Counted from the stretch's first letter, positions 27,123 through 35,367 are shown. The stretch is 64,000 nt of DNA from Yoonia sediminilitoris (GCF_003058085.1 NZ_QBUD01000004.1:1-64000); one strand, 5' to 3'. Notes: generated by a model not told the origin, from the letters alone. Program-made: numbers and translations.

Positions 27123-28787
27123 TTATTTGGCCAATGCAGCCTCTCGCACGGCTGTCAAAGTGGCACCGGTCGCCAATGCCTCCTCATCAATCTTGCATTC
27201 GATGATGGCAAATGTGCCGGACGCCTGCGCGCGCCCAAAAGCTTTGGCAAATTGCCCTGTCTCCGTAACTACTTCCCCATGTCCGCCATAGGCGCGGGCC
27301 AGCGCTGCGAAATCGGGGTTCGCCAATGCCGTTCCCGACACCCGCGCGGGATAGGTTTTTTCCTGATGCATCCGGATTGTCCCGTATCGGCCGTTATTCA
27401 TGACGACGATAATGGGCGTCGCCCCGTGCTGCGCAGCCGTCGACAGTTCGTTGCAGGTCATCTGAAAACAGCCGTCACCGGCCAGACAGACGACCTGCCT
27501 GTCAGGGTGTTCCAATGATGCCGAAATCGCCGCCGGAATGCCGTAGCCCATCGACCCCGACGTTGGAGCGAGCTGCGTGCCATACTGCTGATAGACAAAA
27601 TAGCGATGCAGCCACGCCGCATAGTTCCCCGCCCCATTTGTGACAATCGCATCCTCAGGCAGGTTATCCGACAGCCATTTAATGACCTGTTCCTGCTTGC
27701 AAGCTCCGGGACTTTCCTGCGGTATGATCCACCCCTCGTAATCAGCCCGCGCTTGCGTCCGCCAGCGTTCCCACTGCGGGGTCACGTCGGACGCTCCGGC
27801 CAGATCACACATCATATGGATCGCGCTGGCACCGTCGCAAGTGACCGCTTCATCTGCCCCGTAGACCCGCCCGATTTCATTTGCGTCCGCGTGAATGTGC
27901 AGAATGGTTTTCCCTGGGTTTGCGGGATCAACAAGGCTATAGCCTTGGGTCGCGATATCGCCAAACCGCGTTCCAAGCAGCAAAAGACAGTCCGCCTCAC
28001 GGACCCGTTGCGCCAGCTTTGGGTTGACGCCAACATTCAAATCGCCCGCAAAATGAACCTGTCGGTTGTCAATGTAATCCTGCCTGCGAAAGCTGCTGAC
28101 CACGGGAACGCCCGTCATTTCTGCAAACTGCGCCAAGCTGCGGGCCGCCTTATCGGTCCAGTGCGGCCCACCCACCACCAACAGGGGCTTCTCAGAAGCC
28201 ATCAGGCGGCCGAATACCTTTGAAAACGCAGCGGGAAGGGTGGCCGGGGCCAGTGTGGTCCCGCACGCAAAATCGGGCACATCAGCTGTGGCGCTAAGCA
28301 TGTTTTCCGGCAGCGCCAGCACCACAGGCCCGGGCCTGCCCGACATGGCTACCCGAAAGGCGCGGGCGATATATTCAGGCAAACGATCCGTATGATCGAC
28401 CTGGGCGACCCATTTGGCCAGACCACCGAACATTGCCCGATAGTCCACTTCCTGAAATGTTTCCCGGTCGGTCTGGCGATTATCAATCTGGCCTACGAAC
28501 AGGACCATCGGCGTGCTGTCCTGCATCGCCACATGGACACCCGCGCTCGCATTACATGCCCCCGGCCCTCGTGTGACAAAACACACGCCAGGCGTCCCCG
28601 TCATCTTGCCATGGGCTTCGGCCATCATCGCTGCGCCGCCCTCTTGCCTGCAAACAACATTCTGGATGCCGCTGTCATAAAGCCCGTCCAACGCCGCCAG
28701 AAAGCTTTCGCCGGGCACCGAGTATACCCGACGCACCCCAAGTTTGACCAATTGATCGCTCAGAATTTTTCCGCCATGCCTGATCAT
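27123..28787 (-). CDS. Thiamine diphosphate-dependent enzyme, acetolactate synthase-like
   Basis: A 554-aa protein with the three-domain ThDP fold. The catalytic Glu lies in VVCRQEGGAAMMAEA, the FAD/central domain in the middle, and the cofactor motif GDG...NN runs from GDGCFQMTCNELSTA to IVVMNNGRYGT. It resembles the large subunit of acetolactate synthase, but no small regulatory subunit follows, so it is probably not the biosynthetic IlvB; a decarboxylase or carboligase of unknown substrate is likely. The ATG at 28787 follows AGAGG; a GTG at 28793 is in frame. Divergent from the FMN reductase gene. Confidence 0.85.
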   Translation of the reverse strand: MIRHGGKILSDQLVKLGVRRVYSVPGESFLAALDGLYDSGIQNVVCRQEGGAAMMAEAHGKMTGTPGVCFVTRGPGACNASAGVHVAMQDSTPMVLFVGQIDNRQTDRETFQEVDYRAMFGGLAKWVAQVDHTDRLPEYIARAFRVAMSGRPGPVVLALPENMLSATADVPDFACGTTLAPATLPAAFSKVFGRLMASEKPLLVVGGPHWTDKAARSLAQFAEMTGVPVVSSFRRQDYIDNRQVHFAGDLNVGVNPKLAQRVREADCLLLLGTRFGDIATQGYSLVDPANPGKTILHIHADANEIGRVYGADEAVTCDGASAIHMMCDLAGASDVTPQWERWRTQARADYEGWIIPQESPGACKQEQVIKWLSDNLPEDAIVTNGAGNYAAWLHRYFVYQQYGTQLAPTSGSMGYGIPAAISASLEHPDRQVVCLAGDGCFQMTCNELSTAAQHGATPIIVVMNNGRYGTIRMHQEKTYPARVSGTALANPDFAALARAYGGHGEVVTETGQFAKAFGRAQASGTFAIIECKIDEEALATGATLTAVREAALAK

Positions 28788-28887
28788 CACCACCTCTTTG
28801 ATATTTGCACAGACAATGTGCTATCGTGTCGGGTTACGCAATTGGTCAAACGGGTTAGCTATAAGTCCAGTCAAGAAAGGAAGTTCA

Positions 28888-29418
28888 ATGACAAAGTTAC
28901 TGGGTATTTCCGGGTCGCTGCGCAAAGCCTCGACCAACACAATGCTGATGCGCAACGCAGCAGAGATTTTCGCAGCCGATGAATTCATCGAAGGCGACAT
29001 CAATTTCCCGCTGTTCAACGGCGACGTCGAAGAAGCGTCAGGAATCCCTGCGGCTGTGCAGACACTGTCGGACCAGATTGCCGCGGCTGACGCAGTTATC
29101 ATTGCCACGCCGGAATATAACAAAGCCATTTCCGGCGCGCTTAAGAACGCGCTTGATTGGGTCAGCCGCACAGAGGGCAATCCGTGGAAAGACAAACCGC
29201 TGGCCATCATGTCCGCTGCTGCGGGTCGCGCGGGCGGTGAACGCTCGCAGTTTTCGCTCCGTTTGGCCATGATGCCATTCCGCCCCCGCATATTACAGGG
29301 GCCAGAGGTGCTGGTCGCGGCGAGTTACAGCGCCTTTGACAACAACGGCAAGTTGACCGGTGAGATGTATGTCGACCTGTTGGGCGAACTGATGAGCGAC
29401 TTGCGCGCCCTGACCTAG
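28888..29418 (+). CDS. NADPH-dependent FMN reductase family protein
   Basis: A 176-aa flavodoxin-like reductase. The FMN phosphate loop is GISGSLRKASTNTMLM, and the second signature is TPEYNKAISGALKNALDWVSR, as in ChrR/YieF-type quinone or chromate reductases. The ATG at 28888 follows AAAGGAAG; the frame is open upstream to 28798, but that part covers the promoter. It converges with the VOC gene, with 4 nt of overlap at their 3' ends. Natural substrate (quinone, azo compound or flavin) is undetermined. Confidence 0.9.
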   Translation: MTKLLGISGSLRKASTNTMLMRNAAEIFAADEFIEGDINFPLFNGDVEEASGIPAAVQTLSDQIAAADAVIIATPEYNKAISGALKNALDWVSRTEGNPWKDKPLAIMSAAAGRAGGERSQFSLRLAMMPFRPRILQGPEVLVAASYSAFDNNGKLTGEMYVDLLGELMSDLRALT

Positions 29419-29816
29419 GCGCTGTTGGATATTTCGATCAGATTGCCGTCCGGGTCACGAATATAGATGGAAAGAATTGGCCCCGTGGCACCTGTTCGGG
29501 GCACAGGGCCACCCTTTATTTCCACGTGACAGGCCGCCAGATGCGTTTGCCATTCGCCCAGCGGTGCGGGTGACAAAAAGCATAGGTCAGCCGTGCCCGG
29601 GCGGGCGCATTCCGCCTTTGGTTCAAACGGACTGGCTGCGGGATGCAAATTTATTTTCTGGTCACCAAACGTCATGGCCCAGCGCACCGACCCGTCACCG
29701 GGGCGAAACGCCACCAGTGTCATGCCAAGTACATCGCGGTAGAAAGCAACCGTCGTTTCAATGTCCGACACCGTCAGCACAAGATGATCCAGTCGCGTCA
29801 ATTGCGGCATTTGCAC
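29415..29816 (-). CDS. VOC family protein (glyoxalase/dioxygenase fold)
   Basis: A 133-aa single-module vicinal-oxygen-chelate protein: LDHLVLTVSDIETTVAFYRDVLGM at the N-terminus and IYIRDPDGNLIEIS at the C-terminus. Metal ligands would be the first His (LDHLV), a His in KINLHPA and the final Glu (LIEIS), consistent with a metal enzyme. The family includes glyoxalase I, FosX-type resistance proteins and dioxygenases; the context does not decide between them. Start at 29816 or at the third codon (29810). Confidence 0.88.
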   Translation of the reverse strand: MQMPQLTRLDHLVLTVSDIETTVAFYRDVLGMTLVAFRPGDGSVRWAMTFGDQKINLHPAASPFEPKAECARPGTADLCFLSPAPLGEWQTHLAACHVEIKGGPVPRTGATGPILSIYIRDPDGNLIEISNSA

Positions 29817-29845
29817 AGCCTTTGTTTTGGTCCTAGTGTCTGATC

Positions 29846-30634
29846 ATGCAGGACAATCACAGCCGTTCCCATACCCAAACCGACAATTTTGATATCGCTC
29901 GTGCCCATGCGTTGCAGGCGACATTGGGGCATCCTGCTGACCTGCGGACAGGCGACCCTATGCCCCCATTCTTTCACCACATCTATTTCTGGCAACCACA
30001 GCCGCCCGCAGCACTGGGCCGTGACGGGCACCCTGCCAAAGGCGACTTCATCCCTGACCTTGGCCTGCCCCGGCGGATGTGGGCGGCGGGCAAGCTGGTT
30101 TTTCACTGCCAACTGCTGGCCGGGGTCAAAGCTGACCGGTCAAGCGTCATCGACAGCGTCACCCGCAAACAGGGCCGCTCGGGTCCATTGGCGTTTGTCA
30201 CAGTCCGGCACGACATCAAACAGCGCGGCACGTTAGCCCTGACTGAAATACAAGAACTGGTCTACCGCGAGGACGGGGCGCGCGCCACCGCGCCCCAAGC
30301 CCCCACGAATGAAACCGATGCGCAAACAGTCACTTTCGATTCGACCCTGCTCTTTCGCTACTCTGCGCTGACCTTCAACGGCCACCGCATTCACTATGAT
30401 GAACGCTACGCCCGCGAGGTCGAAGGCTATGACGGGCTGGTGGTACATGGGCCACTGCTGGCGCATCTGTTGATGGGCTTTGCCGCAGCAAAACTGGGCG
30501 CATTGTCGCAATTCAGCTACCGCGCGACGGCACCCCTGATGCATCATGAAACGGCAACCCTATGCTGGCGGGATGGGCAGGCATGGGTGCGGGGTCCGCA
30601 GGGGCGCCAATGCATGATTGCGACTGCGGCCTAG
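29846..30634 (+). CDS. MaoC/hotdog-fold acyl dehydratase-like protein
   Basis: A 262-aa protein with a double hotdog architecture. The N-terminal half includes FFHHIYFWQP and PRRMWAAGKLVFH; the C-terminal half has LLFRYSALTFNGHRIHYDERYAREVEGYDGLVVHGPLLAHLL, the hydratase-2 type active site with Asn/His in FNGHRIHYD. It resembles HTD2-like and mesaconyl-C4-CoA hydratases. A hydratase of an acyl-CoA or acyl-ACP is expected; the substrate is open. Divergent from the VOC gene, with only 29 nt between. Confidence 0.8.
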   Translation: MQDNHSRSHTQTDNFDIARAHALQATLGHPADLRTGDPMPPFFHHIYFWQPQPPAALGRDGHPAKGDFIPDLGLPRRMWAAGKLVFHCQLLAGVKADRSSVIDSVTRKQGRSGPLAFVTVRHDIKQRGTLALTEIQELVYREDGARATAPQAPTNETDAQTVTFDSTLLFRYSALTFNGHRIHYDERYAREVEGYDGLVVHGPLLAHLLMGFAAAKLGALSQFSYRATAPLMHHETATLCWRDGQAWVRGPQGRQCMIATAA

Positions 30635-30649
30635 CAACATCCCCGAAAG

Positions 30650-30663
30650 TTGACTTGCATCAA
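30650..30663 (+). promoter_or_regulatory. FNR box upstream of ppk2
   Basis: TTGACTTGCATCAA fits the FNR consensus TTGAY-N4-ATCAA. The -10-like TAGACT at 30686-30691 gives the same geometry (box centre near -41.5) as before ccoN and ccoG. This predicts that polyphosphate kinase 2 is induced by FnrL when oxygen is low. Confidence 0.72.
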
Positions 30664-30716
30664 AGCGCCGCCGCCACGATGGGCCTAGACTCGTTTTGAC
30701 AAGCGAAGGAGCCCTC

Positions 30717-31616
30717 ATGCCTGCAAATACAGCAGCATCCCCCGAAAAAGAAACTCGCACGGCCAAGATCATCGGATTTGAAAAGGGTGAATATCCTTAT
30801 GCCCAAAAGCTTGGCCGCCAGAAATACGAAGCCGAGAAAGCCGCGTTGCAGGTTGAGTTGCTCAAGGTGCAGCATTGGGTACAGGAAACCCAGCAGAAGT
30901 TTATCCTGCTTTTTGAAGGACGCGACGCCGCGGGCAAGGGGGGCACGATCAAGAGGTTTACCGAACACCTCAACCCCCGTTTCGCGCGGGTGATCGCGCT
31001 GAACAAGCCAAGTGACGAAGAGAAAGGGCAATGGTTTTTTCAACGCTACATCAAGCACCTGCCAACAGCTGGCGAAATCGTGCTTTATGACCGGTCATGG
31101 TACAATCGGGCCGGGGTGGAACGGGTCATGGGCTTTTGTGAACCCGCCGATTATCTGGAATTCATGCGCCAAACGCCCGAGCTTGAGCGGATGCTGGTGC
31201 GCAGCGGCATCAAGCTGTTCAAATATTGGTTCTCTGTCACGCAAGCTGAACAGATGGCCCGGTTCAAATCCCGCGAAACCGACCCGTTGAAGCGCTGGAA
31301 ACTGTCGCCGGTCGACCGCGCCAGCATGGATCGGTGGGACGATTACACCGAAGCCAAGGAAGCCATGTTCTTCTACACCGACACGGCAGACGCCCCATGG
31401 ACAGTCATCCGGTCCAACGACAAAAAGCGCGCGCGGCTGAACTGCATGAAGCATTTTTTGTCACAACTCGACTATCCCGACAAAGATCCGGAGGTCGCGC
31501 AACCGCCTGATCCAAAGATCGTCCTGCATGCCAATCATATCGTGCAGAAATCCGATCATATCCTTGCTGCATCCGTGCACCCGCAAACGCGTAAAACTTT
31601 ACCCAAAGGAAAATAA
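30717..31616 (+). CDS. ppk2: Polyphosphate kinase 2
   Basis: PPK2 transfers phosphate between polyphosphate and nucleoside di- or triphosphates. The 299-aa protein has the Walker A motif EGRDAAGKGGTIKRF (about residues 61-75), lid residues with Arg, and the Walker B motif VLYDRSWYNRAGVERVMG. The shape YFWS-like KYWFSVTQAEQMARF and KLSPVDRASMDRWDDY complete the family pattern. AAGGAG precedes the ATG at 30717. The single-domain class I enzyme usually favours ATP/ADP or GTP/GDP exchange. Followed 4 nt later by a DUF465 gene. Confidence 0.95.
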   Translation: MPANTAASPEKETRTAKIIGFEKGEYPYAQKLGRQKYEAEKAALQVELLKVQHWVQETQQKFILLFEGRDAAGKGGTIKRFTEHLNPRFARVIALNKPSDEEKGQWFFQRYIKHLPTAGEIVLYDRSWYNRAGVERVMGFCEPADYLEFMRQTPELERMLVRSGIKLFKYWFSVTQAEQMARFKSRETDPLKRWKLSPVDRASMDRWDDYTEAKEAMFFYTDTADAPWTVIRSNDKKRARLNCMKHFLSQLDYPDKDPEVAQPPDPKIVLHANHIVQKSDHILAASVHPQTRKTLPKGK

Positions 31617-31620
31617 CAAA

Positions 31621-31869
31621 ATGTCCAATACCCCACACGAACTTGCAGATGAATTCCCAGAGCATGTGGAACGCATGCATGAATTGCGCGCAAGTGATGC
31701 CCATTTCGCGAAACTCTTTGACGCATACCACACCACAAACCGCGCGGTGCATCGGGCCGAAACGGACGTAGAACCCACATCAGACGAACATCTTGTCACG
31801 CTGCGCAAGGAACGTATGGCGCTCAAGGATCAGATTTATGCGCAGCTTTCCAAGGCAGCCGCCCAATAA
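31621..31869 (+). CDS. YdcH family protein (DUF465)
   Basis: An 82-aa, mostly helical protein: HELADEFPEHVERMHELRASDAHFAKLFDAYHTTNRAVHRAE, then LVTLRKERMALKDQIYAQL. This is the DUF465/YdcH hairpin of two long helices, of unknown function. The ATG at 31621 is 4 nt after the ppk2 stop, so the gene is probably co-expressed with ppk2 under the FNR box. Confidence 0.88.
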   Translation: MSNTPHELADEFPEHVERMHELRASDAHFAKLFDAYHTTNRAVHRAETDVEPTSDEHLVTLRKERMALKDQIYAQLSKAAAQ

Positions 31870-31911
31870 TCACGGCTCGCACTAACCAGCGGGCTGCGGT
31901 AAGAGGGCGCC

Positions 31912-32535
31912 ATGACACATATCAGTTCTCTTTTCGCGACCCGCCTTTATCACGCACAACTGTCCGAGCATGGCGCGCCCATTGATCAGGCAGAGCTTGA
32001 AAACTCCTGCCTTGTCATCGCCGATGATGACGAGGCAGGGCAAGAGTGGTGCGAGGCAAATGCCTTTCCCGGCTATACCTCTTATGCGTCCTTGTCCGAC
32101 TTGCCATGGCGCTTTCCAATCTTTGCCGATCTGGTCAAAGTGCTGGATGCCCACGTCGCCACTTTTGCCAAGGATGCGCAGTTTGATCTGGGCGACAAGG
32201 CGCTGAAGCTCGAAGATATCTGGATCAATATCCTACCCCCCGGTGGCATCCACACAGGGCACATTCACCCCCACAGCGTGATCAGCGGCACCACCTATGT
32301 CGCCGTTCCCGAAGGTGCCAGCGCGATCAAATTCGAGGACCCGAGGCTGGCGATGATGATGGCCGCCCCGCCGCGTCTCAAGGATGCGGACGCGTCCTTG
32401 CGCCAATTCATCTATGTCGCCCCAAAGGTCGGCGATGTGCTGTTGTGGGAAAGCTGGCTGCGCCACGAAGTGCCGATGAACATGGCCGAAGAGGATGAGC
32501 GCATTTCGATCAGCTTCAACTACAAATGGGAATAA
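31912..32535 (+). CDS. TIGR02466 family 2OG-Fe(II) oxygenase-like protein
   Basis: A 207-aa protein with a double-stranded beta-helix pattern: WINILPPGGIHTGHIHPHSVISGTTYV, then GDVLLWESWLRHEVPMNMAEEDERISISFNYKWE. The histidines of the HIHPHS segment, the His in LRHEV and the Arg in ERISISF are the likely iron and 2-oxoglutarate ligands. This family has been linked to phosphonate-type oxidations in some settings, but its substrate here is unknown. The stop codon lies inside the terminator hairpin that follows. Confidence 0.85.
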   Translation: MTHISSLFATRLYHAQLSEHGAPIDQAELENSCLVIADDDEAGQEWCEANAFPGYTSYASLSDLPWRFPIFADLVKVLDAHVATFAKDAQFDLGDKALKLEDIWINILPPGGIHTGHIHPHSVISGTTYVAVPEGASAIKFEDPRLAMMMAAPPRLKDADASLRQFIYVAPKVGDVLLWESWLRHEVPMNMAEEDERISISFNYKWE

Positions 32536-32558
32536 AGCGTTCGGTGAAACGCTTTATT
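32531..32558 (+). terminator. Terminator hairpin overlapping a stop codon
   Basis: AATAAAGCGTT (32531-32541) and AACGCTTTATT (32548-32558) form a perfect 11-bp stem with a 6-nt loop (CGGTGA). The TAA stop of the TIGR02466 gene (32533-32535) is within the left arm. The following gene runs toward it, so it may work in both directions. Confidence 0.7.
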
Positions 32559-32574
32559 CCATGTTAGTCGGCCC

Positions 32575-33630
32575 TCAAGCGGATGCCCGCGCACCCTGAA
32601 AGCCTGTTTGCGCAAGTGCCGCCGCCGTTCCAGATGCACCTGCCACGATCGCGATCAGTGCGACAAGTGCGGCAACTGACAGTGTTGCGCCACCAGCAAG
32701 ACCGGCCCCGACCGTGCAGCCACCCGCCAGCACACCGCCAGCGCCCATCAGCAGCCCGCCTGCGCTGTAGCGAAGCGTCTGGCCCGGGCTTTCAAAGGAC
32801 TCAAGCCGGAGTTCGCCGCGCAACAATGCAGATGTGAACGCCCCGCCCAGTACCCCACCGATAAAGCCTGTGCCAAAGGATGCAGGAATGGCTGTCGATG
32901 CGACGGTCCAGAACAATGTCTCGGTCCATGGCAGGGTAAATGCGATGCTTTGTGTCGGCAGCGGGTCAAATTCATCCATCAACAAAACAGTTGTGGCCGC
33001 CCAGCCCACAGCGACGACAAGCCCGATCACGGCACCCAAAGCAAGATGCAGCCAACGTGCGCCCGACCGTGCCGCAAACGCGAGCAGGATCAGACCCGTC
33101 AGCGCGGCCCAAACCGCCGCCCCGCCCGGCAGATCGGCCAGCGACGCAACGGGTGCCGTCACATTGGGCGATCCGATGAATTCACGCACCGGGGCGAGAA
33201 CCCCCTTGAGCATTGCGTGGGCCGTGATTGCAAATATGATTAGTACCGACAAAGCCCGCAGGTTGCCCGAAGCCCACAGTACGGTCAGCCGCGACGCACA
33301 GCCGCGCGCCAGCACCATCCCGGCCCCGAACAAGAGGCCGCCAACGATCAGCGCTGCCAAAGGCAAATCGGCAGACAGCCAACGGTGTTCGGACAGGTCC
33401 GCGAAACCAGCGACCGACAACCCCTGAACTGTCAGAATTGCGATCGCCAAGGCTGTCATCCAGACGCCAGCCGCGCTCTTGCGCTCGTCAGGGTTGCCCG
33501 CCACGGCGCGCCTGAGACAAAAGCGGGACACCTGTGCCGCCACGCCAAAGATCAGACCAACGGTAACACCCAACAGAACATGAACTGTCCGTGTCTCAAG
33601 TCCCAAGTCGTAAAGCAGTTCGAGGAGCAT
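32575..33630 (-). CDS. YeeE/YedE family sulfur transporter (TsuA-like)
   Basis: A 351-aa membrane protein with about nine to ten helices and two related halves. Three cysteine motifs line the pore in this family and are visible: SRFCLRRA, ARGCASRLTVLWASGNLRAL and AGGCTVGAGL. Characterised members take up thiosulfate. No TusA-like or rhodanese gene lies next to it. The ATG at 33630 has GGAAGG upstream; a GTG at 33639 is in frame. The divergent Rieske gene shares the 340-nt upstream region. Confidence 0.88.
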   Translation of the reverse strand: MLLELLYDLGLETRTVHVLLGVTVGLIFGVAAQVSRFCLRRAVAGNPDERKSAAGVWMTALAIAILTVQGLSVAGFADLSEHRWLSADLPLAALIVGGLLFGAGMVLARGCASRLTVLWASGNLRALSVLIIFAITAHAMLKGVLAPVREFIGSPNVTAPVASLADLPGGAAVWAALTGLILLAFAARSGARWLHLALGAVIGLVVAVGWAATTVLLMDEFDPLPTQSIAFTLPWTETLFWTVASTAIPASFGTGFIGGVLGGAFTSALLRGELRLESFESPGQTLRYSAGGLLMGAGGVLAGGCTVGAGLAGGATLSVAALVALIAIVAGASGTAAALAQTGFQGARASA

Positions 33631-33757
33631 AGGGGCCACCTTCCATTCAAAAACACCAAAGCCGCCTATGCCCTCTGCGCTGTGCCGTCAATCCGGCGAA
33701 CCAGTCAGATTGTTCCGGACAACCAGCAAGAACGCCCATTTGTGTTCCGATTGGAGT

Positions 33758-33774
33758 AATTATTCGGAATAATT
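33758..33774. promoter_or_regulatory. Palindromic operator candidate 1
   Basis: AATTATTC-G-GAATAATT is a 17-nt palindrome with perfect 8-bp arms around one central base. Size and symmetry fit a dimeric regulator such as a MarR or GntR-type protein; the identity is unknown. Confidence 0.5.
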
Positions 33775-33781
33775 CAGAACG

Positions 33782-33804
33782 CATGTGCCGCAATTTGGCA
33801 CATG
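33782..33804. promoter_or_regulatory. Palindromic operator or hairpin candidate 2
   Basis: CATGTGCC and GGCACATG are perfect 8-bp arms separated by GCAATTT. It begins 8 nt after palindrome 1 and lies about 170 nt upstream of the Rieske oxygenase start, so an operator is more likely than a terminator. Confidence 0.5.
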
Positions 33805-33970
33805 TGTTCTTGATTTTATGACCGTCTGAGCCCGCACTGCAGAGCGCCATATTGACGCTGTGGTACAAGGTAGGTCGTTTCTTTCCGGCACAGGGCCGCA
33901 AATCTTTCCTATTTTCTTTGTTACATGGTCCCCCATGATTCGCCGAAATACCTCTGACCAAGGCACCGTC

Positions 33971-35131
33971 ATGAACAAAACATTCGATCTGGACTCAGTC
34001 ACAGCCCCCGTCAACATCGCCAGTGGCTTGCCGAATGCGCATTACACGGACCCTGCTGTCTTTGAGGAAGAAAAACACGCTGTCCTGTTTGCGAACTGGG
34101 CCGGCGTTGGCTTTGCCAAGGATGTGCCGCAGGTCGGCGATGTAAAACCCATCAGCTTTCTAGGTATGCCGCTGTTGCTGGTCCGCGACCGTGACGGCAG
34201 CCTTGGTGTCTTTCAAAATACATGCCGTCATCGCGGTATGATCCTTGTTGCCGAACAAAGGAACATCGCCGGTGCAATCCGCTGTCCCTATCACAGTTGG
34301 TGCTATGCCCTGAACGGCGACCTGCGCGCGACCCCGCATGTGGGCGGTCCGGGGCAAAACACCCATGCAGACGTCAACCAAAAGGATCTGGGGCTGATCC
34401 GCGTCAATTCATATGTCTGGAACGACGTGGTTTTTGTGAATGTCGACGGCACCGCCCCGCCATTCGAGGAGCTACACAGCGAACTGCTGGAACGCTGGAA
34501 GGAATTTGACCAGCCGATGCATCACGGTGGCACTGTGTCCGGCTTTGCGCTCGATGTGGCGACTAACTGGAAGCTTGCCGTTGAAAACTACTGCGAAAGC
34601 TATCACCTGCCTTGGGTTCATCCGGGCCTGAACAGCTATTCCCGACTAGAGGATCACTACAACATCATCCAGCCCGGCCTCTATTCGGGTCAGGGTACCC
34701 ATGTGTATCGCCAGCTTAAGTCGGATGACGGGCGCATGATGCCGGATTTCGCAGGCCTTAGCGACAAGTGGGACACTGCGGGCGAATATGTCGCCGTCTA
34801 TCCCAATGTGCTGCTCGGCGTGCAGCGCGATCACACCTTTGCCATCGTGCTTGAGCCCGTCAGCCTTGAACAAACGGTTGAGCATGTGGCGATCTACTAT
34901 GCCGTCAGCGAAGAGGCGTCGCCCGAACTTGACCCGCTACGCGCCGCGAATGCCGCCCAGTGGAAAGGCGTGTTCGAAGAGGATATTTTCGTCGTTGAAG
35001 GGATGCAAAAGGGCCGCCACGGTGTCCTGTTCGATGGTGGCCGCTTTTCGCCCGAAATGGATGGCCCGACCCATAATTTCCATCATTGGGTGGCGACGCA
35101 GGTCATGAAGGGCCGGACCGTCAGCAGCTAA
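33971..35131 (+). CDS. Rieske 2Fe-2S aromatic ring-hydroxylating-type oxygenase, alpha subunit
   Basis: A 386-aa oxygenase. The Rieske cluster motif is CRHRG (about residues 84-88) and CPYHSW (about 104-109), i.e. CxH-16/17-CxxH. The mononuclear iron site follows in NWKLAVENYCESYHLPWVHPGLN, with the usual N..E..Y H....H pattern. It is closest in appearance to the betaine/carnitine-type or small-substrate demethylating oxygenases rather than to biphenyl enzymes. The ATG at 33971 is chosen; an ATG at 33935 is in frame. No reductase or ferredoxin gene is adjacent, so electrons must come from an unlinked partner. Overlaps the next gene by 1 nt. Confidence 0.9.
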   Translation: MNKTFDLDSVTAPVNIASGLPNAHYTDPAVFEEEKHAVLFANWAGVGFAKDVPQVGDVKPISFLGMPLLLVRDRDGSLGVFQNTCRHRGMILVAEQRNIAGAIRCPYHSWCYALNGDLRATPHVGGPGQNTHADVNQKDLGLIRVNSYVWNDVVFVNVDGTAPPFEELHSELLERWKEFDQPMHHGGTVSGFALDVATNWKLAVENYCESYHLPWVHPGLNSYSRLEDHYNIIQPGLYSGQGTHVYRQLKSDDGRMMPDFAGLSDKWDTAGEYVAVYPNVLLGVQRDHTFAIVLEPVSLEQTVEHVAIYYAVSEEASPELDPLRAANAAQWKGVFEEDIFVVEGMQKGRHGVLFDGGRFSPEMDGPTHNFHHWVATQVMKGRTVSS

Positions 35132-35367
35132 TGACCCACGATCTGGAAACCGCCTTGCTTGATGCCCATGCAAGTGGCGACAACGCCGCACTTGTGCAGC
35201 TATACACGCAGGCCGCCAATCAGGCCGCACAAGAAGGGCAAACCGACGCCAGCTGCTTTTTCCTCACCCACGCTTTTATCTTTGCACTTGAGTCAGGCGC
35301 CCCAGAGGCCGCCGCTTTGAACGCGCGGCTGGCCCATCTAGGGCGCGCCCATCTTTTATCGTTCTAA
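35131..35367 (+). CDS. Small helical protein coupled to the Rieske oxygenase
   Basis: A 78-aa protein (MTHDLETALLDAHASGDNAAL at the start) that looks entirely alpha-helical and Ala-rich, with repeated A-x-x-x-A-A helices like a TPR-type hairpin. It begins inside the stop codon of the Rieske gene (TAATG). I do not recognise a named family. Translational coupling suggests an accessory or stabilising role for the oxygenase; this is inference. Confidence 0.7.
   Translation: MTHDLETALLDAHASGDNAALVQLYTQAANQAAQEGQTDASCFFLTHAFIFALESGAPEAAALNARLAHLGRAHLLSF

Larger units (their letters stand above)
33631..33970. other. Intergenic region with palindromes (YeeE/Rieske divergent promoters)
   Basis: This 340-nt gap separates two divergent genes. 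It is more AT-rich than its surroundings and contains two clean palindromes (33758-33774 and 33782-33804). A shorter TTCCGA...TCGGAA repeat spans about 33745-33769. No RNA gene or short ORF with a convincing start is seen. It is best read as a regulatory region with operators for one or more unlinked regulators. Confidence 0.6.
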
